Positions 10,178 through 22,885 are shown, counted from the stretch's first letter. The stretch is 64,000 nucleotides of DNA from Undaria pinnatifida (GCA_012845835.1 JABAKD010000001.1:17065726-17129725), one strand, 5' to 3'. Translations and numbers: made by a program. Notes: generated by a model not told the origin, from the sequence alone.

Positions 10178-11400
10178 TCAGCTGGCCGCGTTACGCGAAG
10201 GAAGCACCCTGGTGACGGGGGACACTCTCTCCTTACGAAGTACTGCCAACCCCCCGCCGGCGTCAGCACAGTCCGGACCGCCAAGTACCGAATGCCTTTC
10301 TCGATGTGGGAACGCAAGTACTAGATGGACCACGGGGATGTCCACGAGGACAAAGGCGTGTGCGCGGGAAGATTCCTTGGTTCGCGCAAGTATTGCACAA
10401 CGTTGGCAAAGTGCTGTTCCCGGTCGTTCGCCGTCACCACACCCCCAACAATCACCAACGACGATGACCGTGCGGAGTTTGCTAGCAACGCGGCTGGTAC
10501 CGCCGTCGCCCTCACTGGAACTATGGTCCGAATCGCCATCTCTGCTTCTTCCGTTACAGGGGGCTAGGCTGACACAATTCTTGTGGCCAACCATCAATGT
10601 CGGCAACGTTGCCGCCGTCGCCGTTACCCCCTTCACGTTCGCAAGATTGTCCAATTTCAGTGAGGGAGAGAGATTGTCACAATCATCGGACGAGGCTCTC
10701 AATCCCGTGTTTGATTCGACGGTCATCCCACGGCCGATGGTGAGAGGGCCAGAAAAATTGTCACAATCATCGGACGGGGCCCTGTATTCCGTGTTTGATC
10801 CTACGGTGATCCCGCGCCCCCCTTCAGCGGTGACGCGTGCCTCGGCTCCGTGGCCGCCTGACCCGCTGCCAAATACCGAAACGGGCTCGCAGCCGTTGTC
10901 ACGGCTTCCGTCCACTATCACTGGGGCATTTGCCTGCCCCGCCGCTGCCGTTACAACCAGTCGACGCATCCGAAAACTACTTCTTTGGGCCCCATCAAAC
11001 ACGAGGGCGGCGCTGGCTCCAGGGGGAAGACTATCACCGCGGTCACTAGTGTCTGTGCCACCTCCTGCACTGCCATCATTGCCACTGACCGGGCTGTCGA
11101 GAACTCCGGTGCTGCTGTCGACATCACCACCCCTGCCGGCCTGATCACTCTCTCTCCGGTCGCCCCGTCGTTCACCGCCGCCCTCGTTGCCACTAGTTGA
11201 CCGTAGCTCGCTCCTCTGCGTAACCCTTCTGTTTGCGTCAGAATTGGTTCTCGTGTTCTAGCCACTGTCACCACTATCACCACTATCGTCGTCGCAACGA
11301 CTGTTGCCGACGAAGGGCAGAGTGCGGTCTTGGAAACGAAGTCGTTATCGTTGCTACCAACGTCATCGACGGCTGTCGCGACCGAGCAGCAGCGGTACAC
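10178..11400 (-). other. overlapping long open frames on both strands, no recognisable product
   Basis: A minus-strand frame of 274 codons (10178-11002) is rich in Gly, Ser, Asp and Ala. A second minus frame of 149 codons follows at 10951-11400, and a plus-strand frame of 330 codons covers 10152-11144. None matches a family I recognise. The DNA is GC-rich with recurrent 'gccgtcgccgttacc'-type wording, which keeps several frames open at once. The minus frame contains two in-phase 28-residue repeats with the motif SSDDCDN. I would not call a gene without transcript data. Confidence 0.25.
10662..10829. repeat. 84-bp tandem repeat (two copies)
   Basis: ATTGTCACAATCATCGGACG occurs at 10673 and 10757, 84 bp apart, and the matching sequence continues through 'gtgtttgatYcNacggtNatccc'. 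The period equals 28 codons, so open frames on both strands survive the duplication. Confidence 0.8.
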
Positions 11401-12469
11401 GAATCAATCAGACTGTGGGGTTCGCACCGGAATCTTGACTGACCCGCAGGCCCATCTTTGCGGCTACATGACTTCCTACACACGGAGAGCAATGTCAGAC
11501 CCCGTGCCAGGGAAACGGAGCCCGCCGATGATTGTCCTGTGTGCCAAGACCATCCACACTTGCCGAAGCCGACCGTCAGGCGCTAGAAGACCACGGCAAG
11601 GGAGCGTGGCGTTGAGCGTAAGAGCAATGCCGGTGGGCGAAAATAGAGTCTCGTCAACCAGTCGTGCGGACGGTCGGCCCAGCGATAACATAACGATATG
11701 CAGCAGCTGCCATGGGTTGGGGGAGGATACCGGTTTCGCGTGTTTGGCCCACTCGTACTGTGTACGCCCCCGCCCCCCAAAAGGATTCGTGGAGGACGCA
11801 ACTACCCGCGGCGGTATATGTGTAGTCACCTAACCGAACCGCGCTTGAAACTCGGAGCGCCAATACCATTATTACTCTTCTCCTTCTGGATCAAATTCCT
11901 GGAATTTGGCCAGTCGGTGAGTCGGTCGGGTCAGGACACGCTGCGGGACAGAAAATCCATCGCTAAGAACCTTTTGCGCGAGACAATCACATCTCCGACG
12001 GTGTGAGATATGACGTACGACGCCATCGAAAGGAGAGGGGTGGACGATGAGTCAGAGCGGCATAAATCGACTCTGCATCGCCGACCAGCACGAGCCCCGT
12101 TTAAGCTGTGGGCGCAAGCTTCGGGCTTAACATGGCAGCCACCGGTTCTCGTTCTTTGACGGTCTTTCTGCTCCGTTGTGCGCTTTAAAACAAGCGGAGG
12201 CGGCCGTTGGCCGAGACGGTGATTGATTGGGGGCGAGTATGCGCTTGAAATCAGCCCAGCCTAACAAAGGCATTGTCCTATTGGCGGGCCTTTTGTCGTA
12301 GCTTAATGCGAAACGACGGCGCAACCGGAATGGGAACCCTACATCAGAGCCACGTGGTTGGAGGCGCTTGCTTCGGTACGGATGCAAGTTTCGTGATAGA
12401 GAAGCGCCTTATTTGAGGATCCCGGCCAAAAACCGGAGTTGTTTCAGAAAAAGAAAGAGCAACTGAGCA
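11401..12469. other. no recognisable gene
   Basis: Several 60-170 codon frames are open, but none has a recognisable domain. No repeats stand out. Confidence 0.4.
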
Positions 12470-12740
12470 AGGCTACGGTAGTGGGTGCCCCCCCGTTCTT
12501 CACTACCTGGTCTGAGTCAGTCGCACGAGTGACTCTGTACCTCGCTGACCAAAACACGTTAGGTGGTTAGTTTGGCGCAACGTAGCTAACTATCCAACTA
12601 AGGGTTCATATCGAAAAATTTAAACAGCACGAAAGCCTATGACCGCAAGGAACAGGGGGGTGGGTCTCTCGCGCGCTTGACCCCGAGCCACTCCAAAATA
12701 AACAAAAAAAAAACCCAACGTAACTCCCCTACCGCACCAT
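12470..12740 (-). mobile_element. MITE-like element, family A, copy 1 (inverted)
   Basis: It starts AGGCTACGGTAGTGGG and ends CCCCTACCGCACCAT, an eroded form of the 17-bp terminal inverted repeats of the copy at 34574-34831. It is inverted relative to that copy. A subterminal near-palindrome 'GTCAGTCGCACGAGTGAC' matches the one in the other copy. No coding capacity; no target duplication seen. Confidence 0.68.
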
Positions 12741-13589
12741 TGATTGGTCAACTGGATTAACGATCTCATGGTCTCAACACACGACCGAAACTAATGTAAA
12801 AACCAAAATGGTGTTGCTCCATCGATACTGGGTACGTCCTCAGTTGAAGAATCTCGTCAGTCGTATACATTTTTTGTCCAAAAAATGTGCTACCCCCCAT
12901 TGTAGCATGCGTCGGCAGCCCGATCGTCGTTGCTGGGGGGAGAACACCAAATATCAGCGTCGAGAAGGAACGACGGAGCGCTAAGCGGAAGGCGGTCGGT
13001 ATCAAGTGCAAGGCGACAGGGATCTAGTCTCTGCTTGCGCCCCGTGTGACTGTTGCGATCGCTTCCTGAAGAACCCAACGTAGGACCCTGAGGACAGTTG
13101 CGTGACCGTTTTGCTTCCGTGCGTCCATGGTGAGATAGCGGACACACAAAATGTACTCTGGGACGTGTAGACCTCCTTACGGGAGAAGTACCGAACCCAA
13201 AGCCCCGCATCGAGCGTTGTGTGACTTGGCCGGTTGGAAGCCAAGGATTTCATCCGGTGGCCATTGCACGGGGTCTACCCCTCGCCCAAATTAGGGAGCG
13301 ATGCCCGGTGACGAGGCTTGCCTTGCAGTTTGCCAATACCTTTCTGCGTGTCCCACGTTTCCTATTAATTGACTGTTTTTATCTGTCATCAATCAAATCT
13401 TTTGTGGACGTACTACTGGGGTATATACATTCACATATCGTTAAGCGTATGCTCTTACGATATACAGTATATCAATGCGCGTCGTCTGAATAGATTGCAA
13501 GGATCGATGGGTCCCTCTCGAGGTGCTTCCCTCGGCTCAAAGATGGTTGGATTTGGTGCGTGATGTGTCAAATTCCCGCTGCCCGAGAC
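12741..13589. other. no recognisable gene
   Basis: No supported gene or repeat in this 850-bp stretch. Confidence 0.4.
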
Positions 13590-15910
13590 GTCGTTTCCTT
13601 TTCCCGAAGCTTCCCCCTCTGCTCGAGGAGGGGGGGTACTACAGCGCACGCCTTCCCACGCTCGAGAGGTCCCCTCTGCCCAAGGTAGTGACCCACCTGC
13701 TTACGTTTTCCGGCTGCTCTCTTCCGAGGTGGGTGGTTGATTTTATTGGCTGATAAGATGGCTTCCTTCTGCTCGAGACCCGAAATTCCCGAATTCCCCC
13801 TGCCTGAGACTCTGTCCTCTGCTCGAGACTAGGGGTATTTCAACGCGCGCCTGCCCCTTCTAGACTTCTTCCTGCTTGAGATCCGAGCCCCCTTTGTTCG
13901 CGACTCTGTCCTCTCCCCAAGGTTCATCCCTAGTTCGAGGGACAGATGTGCAGCGCGCATCTGACTCTGCTATAGAGACTCCCCCTCTGCTCGAGACTCG
14001 AATTCTCTCTTCTCGAGACTCTGCCTTCCGCTCGAGGATCCCCCCTTTGTTCGAAGGAGGGGTATTGCAGCGTGCGCTTGCCTCTGATCGAGGTTTTCTC
14101 TCTGCCTAACAGCTATCTCTGCTCGATACTCTTTCCTCCATTCCAGGCTCCCCCCTCTGTTCGACGGAGGGGCATTGCAGCACGCGCGTTCCCCTGCCCG
14201 AGAGTTTCCCTCAGCCCAAGGTAATGATCTCGTTTCTCGCTCTCCCCTCTGGTCGAGATAGATGGTTGAGCTGATTTGCTGATATGATGGTTGCCCTTTT
14301 GCGAGAGACCGTTCCTTCTGTCCGATGCCCTTACCTATGCCTGAGGCACTTTCCTACATTCGGGAGTGGCTGGTCTTGTTCGTCATATTGATCTGTTGAC
14401 TCGAGTGTTTCCTTCTGCTCGAGTTCTTCCGACTGTTCGATGCCCTTTAACTGACTTCGCGGAGCGGATGTTTAATTGACTGGTTGACACGCCCAACTCC
14501 GTTTGCCCGAGACGCTTCCTTTTCTTCGAGGCGAATGCTTAGTACGGATCGTTATCCTCCCTGTCCGAGGTGAATATATTGTGGAGGCGGGTCGTTGTGA
14601 TTATTAAAACGAGCGATTGATATACCGCCCCTCGCTTTCCCCTCTACGTACGGTCCCATGCAGCCAGAAATAGTGCCACAAACACCCAAAAACGAAGCTG
14701 CTCCCATATGAATATATATTTTCCTCGGCTCAAAGATGGTTTGATTCTGCTGATGGGTCGAATCTCCTCTGCACGATGCCTTGCTCCTCTGGTCGAGTGG
14801 GGGGGTGTTGCAGGGCGCGTTTTCCTCTGCTCGAGACTTTCCCTCCGCCCTCGCGTCGTGGATGTTTGATTTGGTTTGTTGACACGACTGTTCCTCTCTG
14901 CTCGATACCCGAAGCTATCTCTGCGCGAGACTTTGTCATCGGCTCGAGGCTCTCCCCTCTGTTCGAGGAGGGATACTGCAGCGCGCGCTTGCCTTTGCTC
15001 GCAACGTTCCCTCTTCCCTCTGGTCGACAACCTTTCCTCTGCTGGAGCCCCCCCCCCCCTCTGTTCGAGGGAGGGACATCGCGAGGGCAGCATCCACGGC
15101 CCGAGGTGGTGACCCCACTGCTCGCGCTCCGCTCTGTTCGAGGTGGATGGATGATTTAATTTGTTGACTCGATGGTTTCTCTCTGCGCGAGATTCTTCGC
15201 TCTATTTGATGCGCCCGTAGCGAAGGATTGATCAACTAGCTGACACGCCCAAATCCCTCTGCCCGTGACACTCCCCTCTGTTCAAGTGGTTGTTTATTTG
15301 TTTTGACATCTGTTGATTGTATGCTTGGATATGATGCGGATATGATGACGGTTGAGTGTTGTAGGGGTTTCCAGTGATAGGTTGGCCACATGATAGCGGG
15401 ATATCGGGATGGTGGAAATACTCCGCCAATTTAGTCGCCTTCTCTTCCTGGCGAGCCCTATCGTCAGCTCAACGGGTAAGCCCTCTACGTTTCGTAGGGA
15501 TCAACAAGCAACGTCTGATTTATCAAAGCGACGGCTTCCCTCTGCTCGAGACCCTTCCGCCTGTTCGACGCCCTTTGTTACTTTCTTGGAGGAAGATTGA
15601 TTAGTTAGCTGACACGCTGAATTCCCTCTGCCCGAGACACTCTCCCCTGTTCGAGGAATGGTTGATCTGTTTCGTCATTTATTTGCTAACACGACGGCTT
15701 TCCTCTGCCTAAGGCGCTTCCCGCTGTTCGATGCACTTACCCATTAAGCCCGTGGCGGAGGATTGGTTGTTTAGATGACAAATCGAATCCTCTCTGCCCG
15801 AGACCCCCCCCTTTGTCCGAGGGATGGTTGAATAGGTTTGTTTGTCGACACGACTGCTTCCCTCTGCTCGGGACGCTTCCCTTTGTTCGCGGCGACTGAG
15901 GTAAAACGCA
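13590..15910. repeat. CTCGAG-rich degenerate repeat field
   Basis: Dozens of variants of 'ccctctgctcgaga' recur at short spacing. Above this is a longer pattern: 'cctctgttcgaggagggg', 'tattgcagcgcgcgcNtgcc', 'cccaaggtagtgaccc', 'gaggtggatggttgatttgttgacacgac', then more 'ctctgctcgagac' units. Examples of the longer pattern lie near 13605, 14025, 14145, 14780, 14950 and 15130. The segment at 15310-15430 interrupts the field. Minus-strand frames give Arg/Glu-rich peptides (for example 14644-15093) that simply translate the repeat. Confidence 0.75.
15310..15430 (-). repeat. inverted copy of the 22.9-kb repeat
   Basis: Reverse-complemented, this segment matches 22886-23000: 'catcccgaYatcccgctatcatgtNgcc', 'ttatcactggaa', 'ctcaaccgtcatcat', 'aagcatacaatca'. 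It is embedded in the CTCGAG-rich field, so it is probably an inserted piece of a dispersed element. Edges are approximate. Confidence 0.6.
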
Positions 15911-18740
15911 GGATTATTTTGGGAGTAAGCCGTACCGGCAGTTAAAAGAAAAAAACGGCCGGTTTACCGCGGCTCGCTCGTGCCTCGACTTATGATGGAG
16001 TGTTAGTTTGGCGTTGCTTGAAAAGTAATTCGGGACCATGGCAATCGCTGATACTGCAAACTGTGGTTCTGGTGGACGATATATTTTTTACATTTTATTT
16101 TCATGACTGCGTGGTAATGGCGACTGATACACGGCCGCTTGTTGTGTCTTTGTATTGTTTGTGTGCAAGTGGGTTATTGCTGGTACGGAACGTTCAGGCT
16201 TATGATCGGCGGTTTTTGCACTGCAGAGCGGGTTCTCCGCGGTGCCGCTTTGATTGTGCTGACACTGCTGCTGTTATATCGACGACACAATTCTGTATTG
16301 GTGTCGGTTGACTCCTTGCTGATACGCAGCTGTTGATTACAGCCCACCGGAGTAATCGCCGTGGTGCATGAACGACCCCTGCCAAACACCCCCCCCCTGA
16401 GGCCTCCACAGAGTGCTACGCCTCTGTAGCTGTAAAGCCGTTTGATAACGCTCGTTTTTCATCCGCTGTTGCGGACACGGTTTCTTGTAGTCGCCACTAT
16501 GCCATGATCGATATTACCGTGTCTCGGTGGTCTCTGCCGTGGCCCACATTACCGTGTCTTGGTAGTAACTGTGCTGTTAGTGTTAACATTGCTGAGCCAA
16601 CCGGAAATATCTGTTTCCACACCACCATGGCTGGTTCTGCTCCGGCGGACGCCGCCTTTGGTAGCGGCCGTTGCATCACGGCATTTTCCGACACCGCTGT
16701 TTGAATACGCAGTTGCCTCCCCGTTGTCGCCGGCGTGACTGCGTCGCGGGGAGGCGACTACATACAGCAGACTCTGACACCGCCGGTTCTGGATATTATC
16801 ACGCTTATTGCAGCATTATCTTAGGTTCTACGTTCTTTACTCCATGTTTATGGACACTGCTGCCTTGTAGTAAGTATACCGCCATGGCTGACACTGTGGC
16901 GCCATGGTCGATGCCACACCGCCCTGGTTGACGCCAAGGTGTCATAGCTGATGTCGCTACGTTTCTAATGAGGGTTACCGCTCCAGCTAACACCGCTCAA
17001 AGGAGACGCTCCCACTATCACCTCTGAGGTAGATTCTGTTGCAGGTAGTATACATCGTACTGGCATTAAACGCTGTAGTAGGGTTGTGGTATACTGATAC
17101 GAAGAACGTCATGGGTGGTGCTGTTTGTAGCAATACGCCCGCTTGATTTGATGGACATGGTGTCACGGTGCGCCGTGAACCCTGACGGTGACTACATACA
17201 CTAGGTCAGCTCGGGGGGCTCAAGTCCGGGTCGGATCAGGTCGGTGTAGAATTAGGGTACTAAGCAGGGGTAGGGTGAAAACTGCAAAATGACAACACGG
17301 GCGGACGGGGCCCTTCCGTTTCGTCGACATACTACAGTAGAAGGTGGGAAAAAGGCGGGCGTTTTGCGCAGGGTTTAGAAAGTTATGACCCAAAATCCAC
17401 AGATTCTGAAGGTGGCAAACTCCTAATGTCAGCTTTCGAGAGCACATTTTCAGACATCAAAAATAGCGCTAAGCTTACAGAACGTGGGCAACTCCGCACG
17501 TTGCGTGATATTTGGCGTTCCAAAAGGTGCTCAGGAGGCCGGCCTTTTGACCATTTTCTACTGTGCTGTGTTGACGAAACAAGGGAGTGCCGTTCACCCG
17601 TGAAGCAAGGGTTTAGGTTTTGTGTTCTTCAATGAAACGTCATCAGCACAGTCAATGGAATCGAAATGGCGAAGAAGCAGTACGCTTTATTGGATTTCAC
17701 AATTTCTAACCTTGATGCGCATCCGGCTGAACTACGTATGGCATTGAAAAGGCTACCTTCAACCTCTCGGAGGATCCACCTTTCCTCACTTGCAGCACAG
17801 CACAAGCACGCGGGGTCAGGCGTTCTGACGACGAGCGGCAGCCATTTGTCGGTTTAGTTGCACGCGATATCATAGAAGCCCCCGTCCCTCCTGTATCGCC
17901 GAGACACACGAGGCTCGCCGCGGCATATTTCCTACAAATTTAAATTCCAATAGTTGCGTTGTGGATGTTCTGCGCTACTGTTAGGTTCTCGACGGCTTGC
18001 TTGTACACACAGCATCACTTTGACGTGTGCAGCTCACGTTCTTAGTAGAGGGTGCTATTTAATCATAGCCCGTCCGTTCGATTGTAGGTTACTGTGCGAA
18101 TACATTCATTTTTGTTTTAGAGGTACGCGGTAAGTTAGCTCGGACGCATGAATTCGGCACATAGTCCGCTACCCGGCGAATCTGCAGCTGATATGGGTTG
18201 GTCACAGAGCAGAATTCCTGTGGGCGGCGTCACCACCCGCACCCCGACATCACACGTCGACCTCGCTGACGTCCAAATGCAACGGCTCACAACGCGTGGG
18301 TACACCACGAAGGAAGCAGAATTTTAGGGAAGACGTTCGATGTAGCTTGGCCCAACGAACAGTAGTAGAAACACACGATGTGTACGTCGGGTTATCTGGC
18401 CGTACATTGCGGGATATTGCAGTATGGGAATGATACGCAGAACATTTGGGTCCTTGTGGACTGCTGTTGGTTAGATCCCACCTCTCAGCGTTGACAAGTC
18501 TTATATAAACGAACGTGGGACAAGCAAGACTCCCAGATGTTCATGCAAAGCTCATTTATATAATCGAACCTCCGGAACCATAGAGCCCGACTCGGTCGCC
18601 TATAGAGCCAAAACACAAGTGACAGCTCATCATGGCAAATCATGCCGGAAAAACATCCGGCCAAATAGTCCCCTTATACCTTGTTATAATACATGAATCC
18701 TTTACCAACATATATATGAAACTCCCTGACATATGATGGA
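15911..18740. other. no recognisable gene; degenerate short repeats at 16.1-16.95 kb
   Basis: No supported gene. Between 16140 and 16950 short variants of 'gctgacacYgctgttN' and 'attaccgtgtctNggt' recur, suggesting a decayed minisatellite. From 17200 to 17880 there are frames of 60-75 codons without recognisable domains. I see nothing further up to 18740. Confidence 0.4.
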
Positions 18741-18741
18741 T

Positions 18742-18870
18742 CATAACCGTCTTGTTCATGAGGACAACCAACATCCTCCCTCCTCATTATACACGACGAA
18801 CATAACCGTCGTGTTCATGAGGACAACCAACATGCCCCCTCCTCATTAGACTATACATGACGAACATAAT
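18742..18870. repeat. 59/64-bp tandem repeat
   Basis: 'cataaccgtcKtgttcatga' followed by 'ggacaaccaacatNc' and 'ccctcctcatta' recurs at 18742 and 18801, with a third start at 18865. The region is AT-rich and non-coding. Confidence 0.8.
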
Positions 18871-20081
18871 TATACTGCTAATACCCCCCCTGCTTTGTGC
18901 ATAATATATAACAAGCCACGACATCGCAGGGTGAATATATCGTCATACCGTAAAATGAACTCATATCAAACTCAAAAAATAGAACAGCAACTCAAAAAAC
19001 AATTCCCAATCAATAAATCTTCAAGTCTCAAACAAAGTAAGGACAACTTCATGCTGAAACTACTCTCGAAAATCATTGCCAGGTGAAACGGCATTTTTTT
19101 TCTCGGAAATGGCCAGGTAAAAACGGCACAATTATCGAAAATTGACTCAACTCAAATATTCCCCATTCTCAAAAGCAAAACATTCCTTCCTGATTATTCC
19201 TGACTTCCTCGAGATACCAGTACCCAGTACGGGGCCTAGCTAAACCAGGAAAAACGAAAAATCGTATTACACGTAAATAAAAACAACCGCAAAAATTCGA
19301 TCTACTCGTACTCTGCACGCTGTACCTCGAAACGTGTAACACTCGTAGCGACGGGACGTTGCACTGCTCAAAACTCAATCTCGAAAAAACCAAGTTGCTC
19401 CTCGAAAAACTGGCGAATGAAATCCCAACTGTGAATTCAAAATATTAATGATATCCCCGGCAAGTACGCATGCCATATGGGGTAAGTCCGCGCGACCAGA
19501 TGACAGATAACCAACGCGTCAGCGGGCCAATACTCAAGTCACGAATACTCGAACTAGACCGAACGCGCCTCCGCGCAGTTCATGGCTTGTTCGATCTCGG
19601 GCGCTTTGCCGTGAGGCCGAGAATTTATCGTACCAAGCCTCACAAAAACAAAAACAAGAAAACCGATCCATTCAATCTAAAGCAGTCTCACAATCAAAGT
19701 TTAAACAACAAAATCAATCATCCAGCATTATGCCCCTTTCAATCCTAATGCCCCAAACACTACTACTGCTGGTGGCGCCTCCCCCGCGGCTGCCTCCTTC
19801 GGATCTCATGATGCCGCCGCAGGTCGGGGACTCCAGCCTATCGTCCTTCAAACTTGGTGAATCCGCCGTCCCTGGCGCAAGATTGACTCAAACCAAGCAG
19901 GGGATGGGTCGTGCCATTGAGCGATTAAGTCGGCATTGAGTGTATTACTCTTCTCTTGCACTCGTCAGCTTGCAAAACTCTCCTTTCCACTGCTTGAGAG
20001 ATATCAACGTTTTCGCGCAATGGAAAATGTTTGTGACTCGAGCCTTGCACGCAATGGTAAAACTCCCTTTTCGATGGGAGG
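18871..20081. other. AT-rich stretch, no recognisable gene
   Basis: Base composition shifts to AT-rich with many 'aactcaaaa' words. A frame at 19470-19748 has no recognisable domain. The upstream LTR and gag of the Copia remnant that starts near 20082 should lie here, but I cannot identify them. Confidence 0.35.
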
Positions 20082-20850
20082 TTGAAGTTCGAGGGTGATG
20101 CGTGTAGTTACTTTAACTTCGCTTCCAGAATAGAGCTAGACAGCGACTATGTGCCGTTTCCCATTTTGACCCCTGGCTCCACTGAGAGAACCGCACGGAA
20201 ACTGATTGCGGTTCTGCCTAGGCGTTTCCCGTTCTTGCCCTCGGTAGCGCCGCTTCTGCTGAGACTGCTGTAGGCATTGACGTTTTTCATTGCGTGTATG
20301 GTCACTCTAACGAGCTACCGTTGAGAGAGATTGAGAAATTACTCGCTGTAACACTGGTAGGAACTCTAAGACCTTGCACTGGTTGTTCCATGGCGGAAGG
20401 TTACCGCGAGCCTATCCCCAGCAGTACTAAGTCATGTGCATGAGAGAAGTAGGGACGGATCTTCGTTGACCTGAGTGGCCCCAAGAGAACCCCTTCTAGG
20501 TTGGGTAAGAGGTATATCATGCTAGTGAATGATGCCTGCTCTTGCTACGCGTGGTTATACTTTCTGCACCACAAATCGGACCCAGCAGACGCGTTGAGGA
20601 AGTTTTTGGCTAATGTACGCGCCGACGGTGCCCCCACGAAGGTTGACAGTGTATGGTCTGACAACGAAGGAGAATTCATTGGCGGAGAGTTTGGAGAGTT
20701 TGGCAAACAGTTGCATCAAGCAGGAATTCACAAATTATAACAGCCCGAAACAGAATGGTGTTGTCGAGAATGCGCTAGGCATCATTCAGAACGCAGCTCT
20801 TTCTGCGTGCATCCAGGCTCCTGTAATCTTTCCGCTCGTTTAATTACCGC
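20082..20850 (+). pseudogene. Copia pre-integrase and integrase core, broken
   Basis: An upstream frame (20082-20273) resembles the region before the integrase zinc domain. After a frame change, GHSNELPLREI...CTGCSMA (about 20295-20430) gives the His and Cys pairs of the zinc domain. FVDLSGPKRTPSRLGKRYIM begins the core near 20464. The catalytic 'VWSDNEGEFIGGEF' block ends at a frame break near 20710. 'CIKQEFTNYNSPKQNGVVEN' continues in the next frame to about 20843, and supplies the downstream Glu. At least two frameshifts and several stops make this non-functional. Confidence 0.78.
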
Positions 20851-21858
20851 CAATCGAATCCCTGTGGGTGGAAGCGGTGCATTGGTCTTGTGACGCCCTG
20901 AACCACACCGAAACCATTGCCAACCCCGGTACCAAGTCTCCGCATGAGATGTAGCATGGGGCTGCCGCACCTGCTTCACTGCACCCGTTCCTTCGCCCAG
21001 CGTGCTGCCATTGGAACCGCCCGTCCAAGTCGTCACCTCGGGCCTAGAGCTTTTTTTACCTTGGGCCGGGCATCAACCACCCAAGTGACTCTTTGCGGAT
21101 GCTCACGCGGGCGAACAGGGTGGTGGAGACTCGAGACGTGACATGAGAGGCGACCCTTGACGTCGGAGCGCCGTCATCCCACTGCCGAAGGTCCTGGAGC
21201 AGGGTGGGACGCAGGGGCTAGAGGACGCGCCAGAGCTGGGAAGGACGGAAGATTTTGTCTCCGACCCGACAACTCAACTGCCGAGATTGTGGAGGGGAAT
21301 TCATCACCAACTCCGTGTGGTATCTCCCATGACGCAAGCCAGTGAGGGTTTCGAGCCGAAGATGTGAACTTGAACGATACATCAACGGACAGCAGCGAAT
21401 CGTTCCACAGCGATTCTTCCTCTCGGAATGGAAGTGAAGCGTCAATCTCTGACAGTGGAGCCCTGAACGACACGTCAACCTTTGACGGTGGAGCTCTGAG
21501 CGACGCCTCAACCCCTGACAGTGGATCCCAGACCCCGACGGCGGTCCGGACTTCTGCACGCCAACTTGGAGCGAACATATCAGGACCGGACGATGGTGAA
21601 GAGATTCGGGAGGGACGTACGAGGACGCAGACCAGGGCGCTGAACCGGGAATCGGCGACGGGGCCGATCTGTCTAATCGGGCCCTGTGAAGGAGGCCGCA
21701 TTTCCAGGCGCTACTGGCACCAACTGAGACGGGCGCGAGAAGACGAAGTTGCCAGGTTACCTTGTCAAAGAGGCGGAGCCGGAACCGACGTCTTATATCG
21801 CCGCGCGTTCGTCACAGCAGTCGGACGTTTAGATGGACGCGATGAGATTGGAGTTTGA
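20851..21858 (+). pseudogene. Copia integrase C-terminal part and acidic linker, broken
   Basis: After a stop, 'ESLWVEAVHWSCDALNHTET' (about 20856-20915) continues the integrase. Weaker similarity to the C-terminal region follows to 21140. The frame 21364-21858 is rich in Ser, Asp, Thr and Gly with imperfect DxGALxDxST repeats and ends with TRTQTRALNRES. That tail resembles TRAQTRAVDQQS in the linker of the element at 28347-28742. This linker lies between integrase and reverse transcriptase in Copia polyproteins. Confidence 0.65.
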
Positions 21859-21899
21859 TGGCCTCGAAGCTGCTGGAACCATTGTTGAGTTTTCGAACT

Positions 21900-22690
21900 T
21901 CCCGCAGCGTTGGATGCTGAGATTTCTTGAGAAATCCCCCTAGGTATGGAGAGGTGTTGGGTAAGGTATTCCTACTCAACAGAACCCTTTACGGGCTGAA
22001 GCAGAGTGGTTGATCATGGTATAAGCTACTGTCGTCAACTTTGGTAGAGTGTGGGTTTGAGCATTCCCTGGTAGGACCGTGCGTGTTTCGACCGATGTCG
22101 AATGACGCGGTTGTAGCGATGCTGGTGGTTCACACTGACAGATTAAGATCGCAGCAACCAAAGAGATAACGAATGCGGTAGTGGGTGACCTCAACAAGAG
22201 AATTCCGACTTAACATCTAGGCGCGGTTTCGTGGTACATGGGTAGCGAGTACAGGGGGCGTGAGAAGGGAACCCTGGAGATTTCGTCGACCCAGTTCATC
22301 CAAAACGTTGTCGACCGTTTCGGCATCACTAAGACCAGCCCAATACCTGCTTAGCCGCCGTTGGACCTCAGGCACGTGAGTGATGTGGAGCCGCCGAAGG
22401 ACGCGAATTTCCGCGAAATTGTGGAGAGTCTGATGTGGATTGCAAAACAGACGAGATCAGATATCTCAAACGAGCGATTGCGCGGTTCTCGCACGATCCC
22501 AAGGAAGTACACGTGAAGGCTGCTAGCAAGATTCTCGAATACTTGAGCGCCACGGCTCACTTGTGCCTGACTTTCAGAAGAGAGAGTAAGTGGGAGGATG
22601 TACAGTTGGAGTACGACCTAGAGACGTACGAAGACTCGGACTACGCCCACAGAGTCAAGGACTGGTGTTCGGTCCCTGTTTGTTAATCAT
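21900..22690 (+). pseudogene. Copia reverse transcriptase remnant
   Basis: Recognisable pieces appear in order: 'CVFRPMSNDAVVAMLVVHTD' (about 22079-22139), where the YVDD-type box is degraded to VHTD; a 'WYMGSEYRG' block near 22230; and 'FREIVESLMWIAKQTRSDIS' near 22410-22470. Then comes 'KASKILEYLSATAHLCLTFR' (about 22510-22580) and a partial RNase H start to 22686. Stops and frame changes occur between blocks. Function is excluded. Confidence 0.75.
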
Positions 22691-22885
22691 TACGAAACCT
22701 AGAGGGCTTACCCATTGCACAAGCAGCCGACGGGTAGTGGGTCAGCAACAGGTAGATGAATGCATCACGAATATATTATATTATTACGGCTGCATGCCGG
22801 GGCGCAAGGTGGATAAAAAAAGACTCACTCAATAGAAGAACAAGGAGGAGAAGAGAGGAGTGTCGGCTAAACAGCCCGGCCGGAA

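Larger units (their letters stand above)
20082..22690 (+). mobile_element. decayed Copia-type retrotransposon remnant
   Basis: Pieces of one polyprotein follow each other in Copia order on the plus strand: pre-integrase zinc region, integrase core, a Ser/Asp-rich linker, reverse transcriptase and the start of the RT-RNase H connection. Stops and frame changes separate them. No LTR pair was found, and gag and most of RNase H are missing or unrecognisable. The wording is close to, but clearly distinct from, the minus-strand elements at 26.5-34.6 kb. Confidence 0.8.

Noticed and set aside
10152-11144. 330-codon plus-strand frame as a gene
   Set aside because: Ser/Pro/Leu-rich antisense of a repeat-bearing region; no domain, and other frames of similar length are open.
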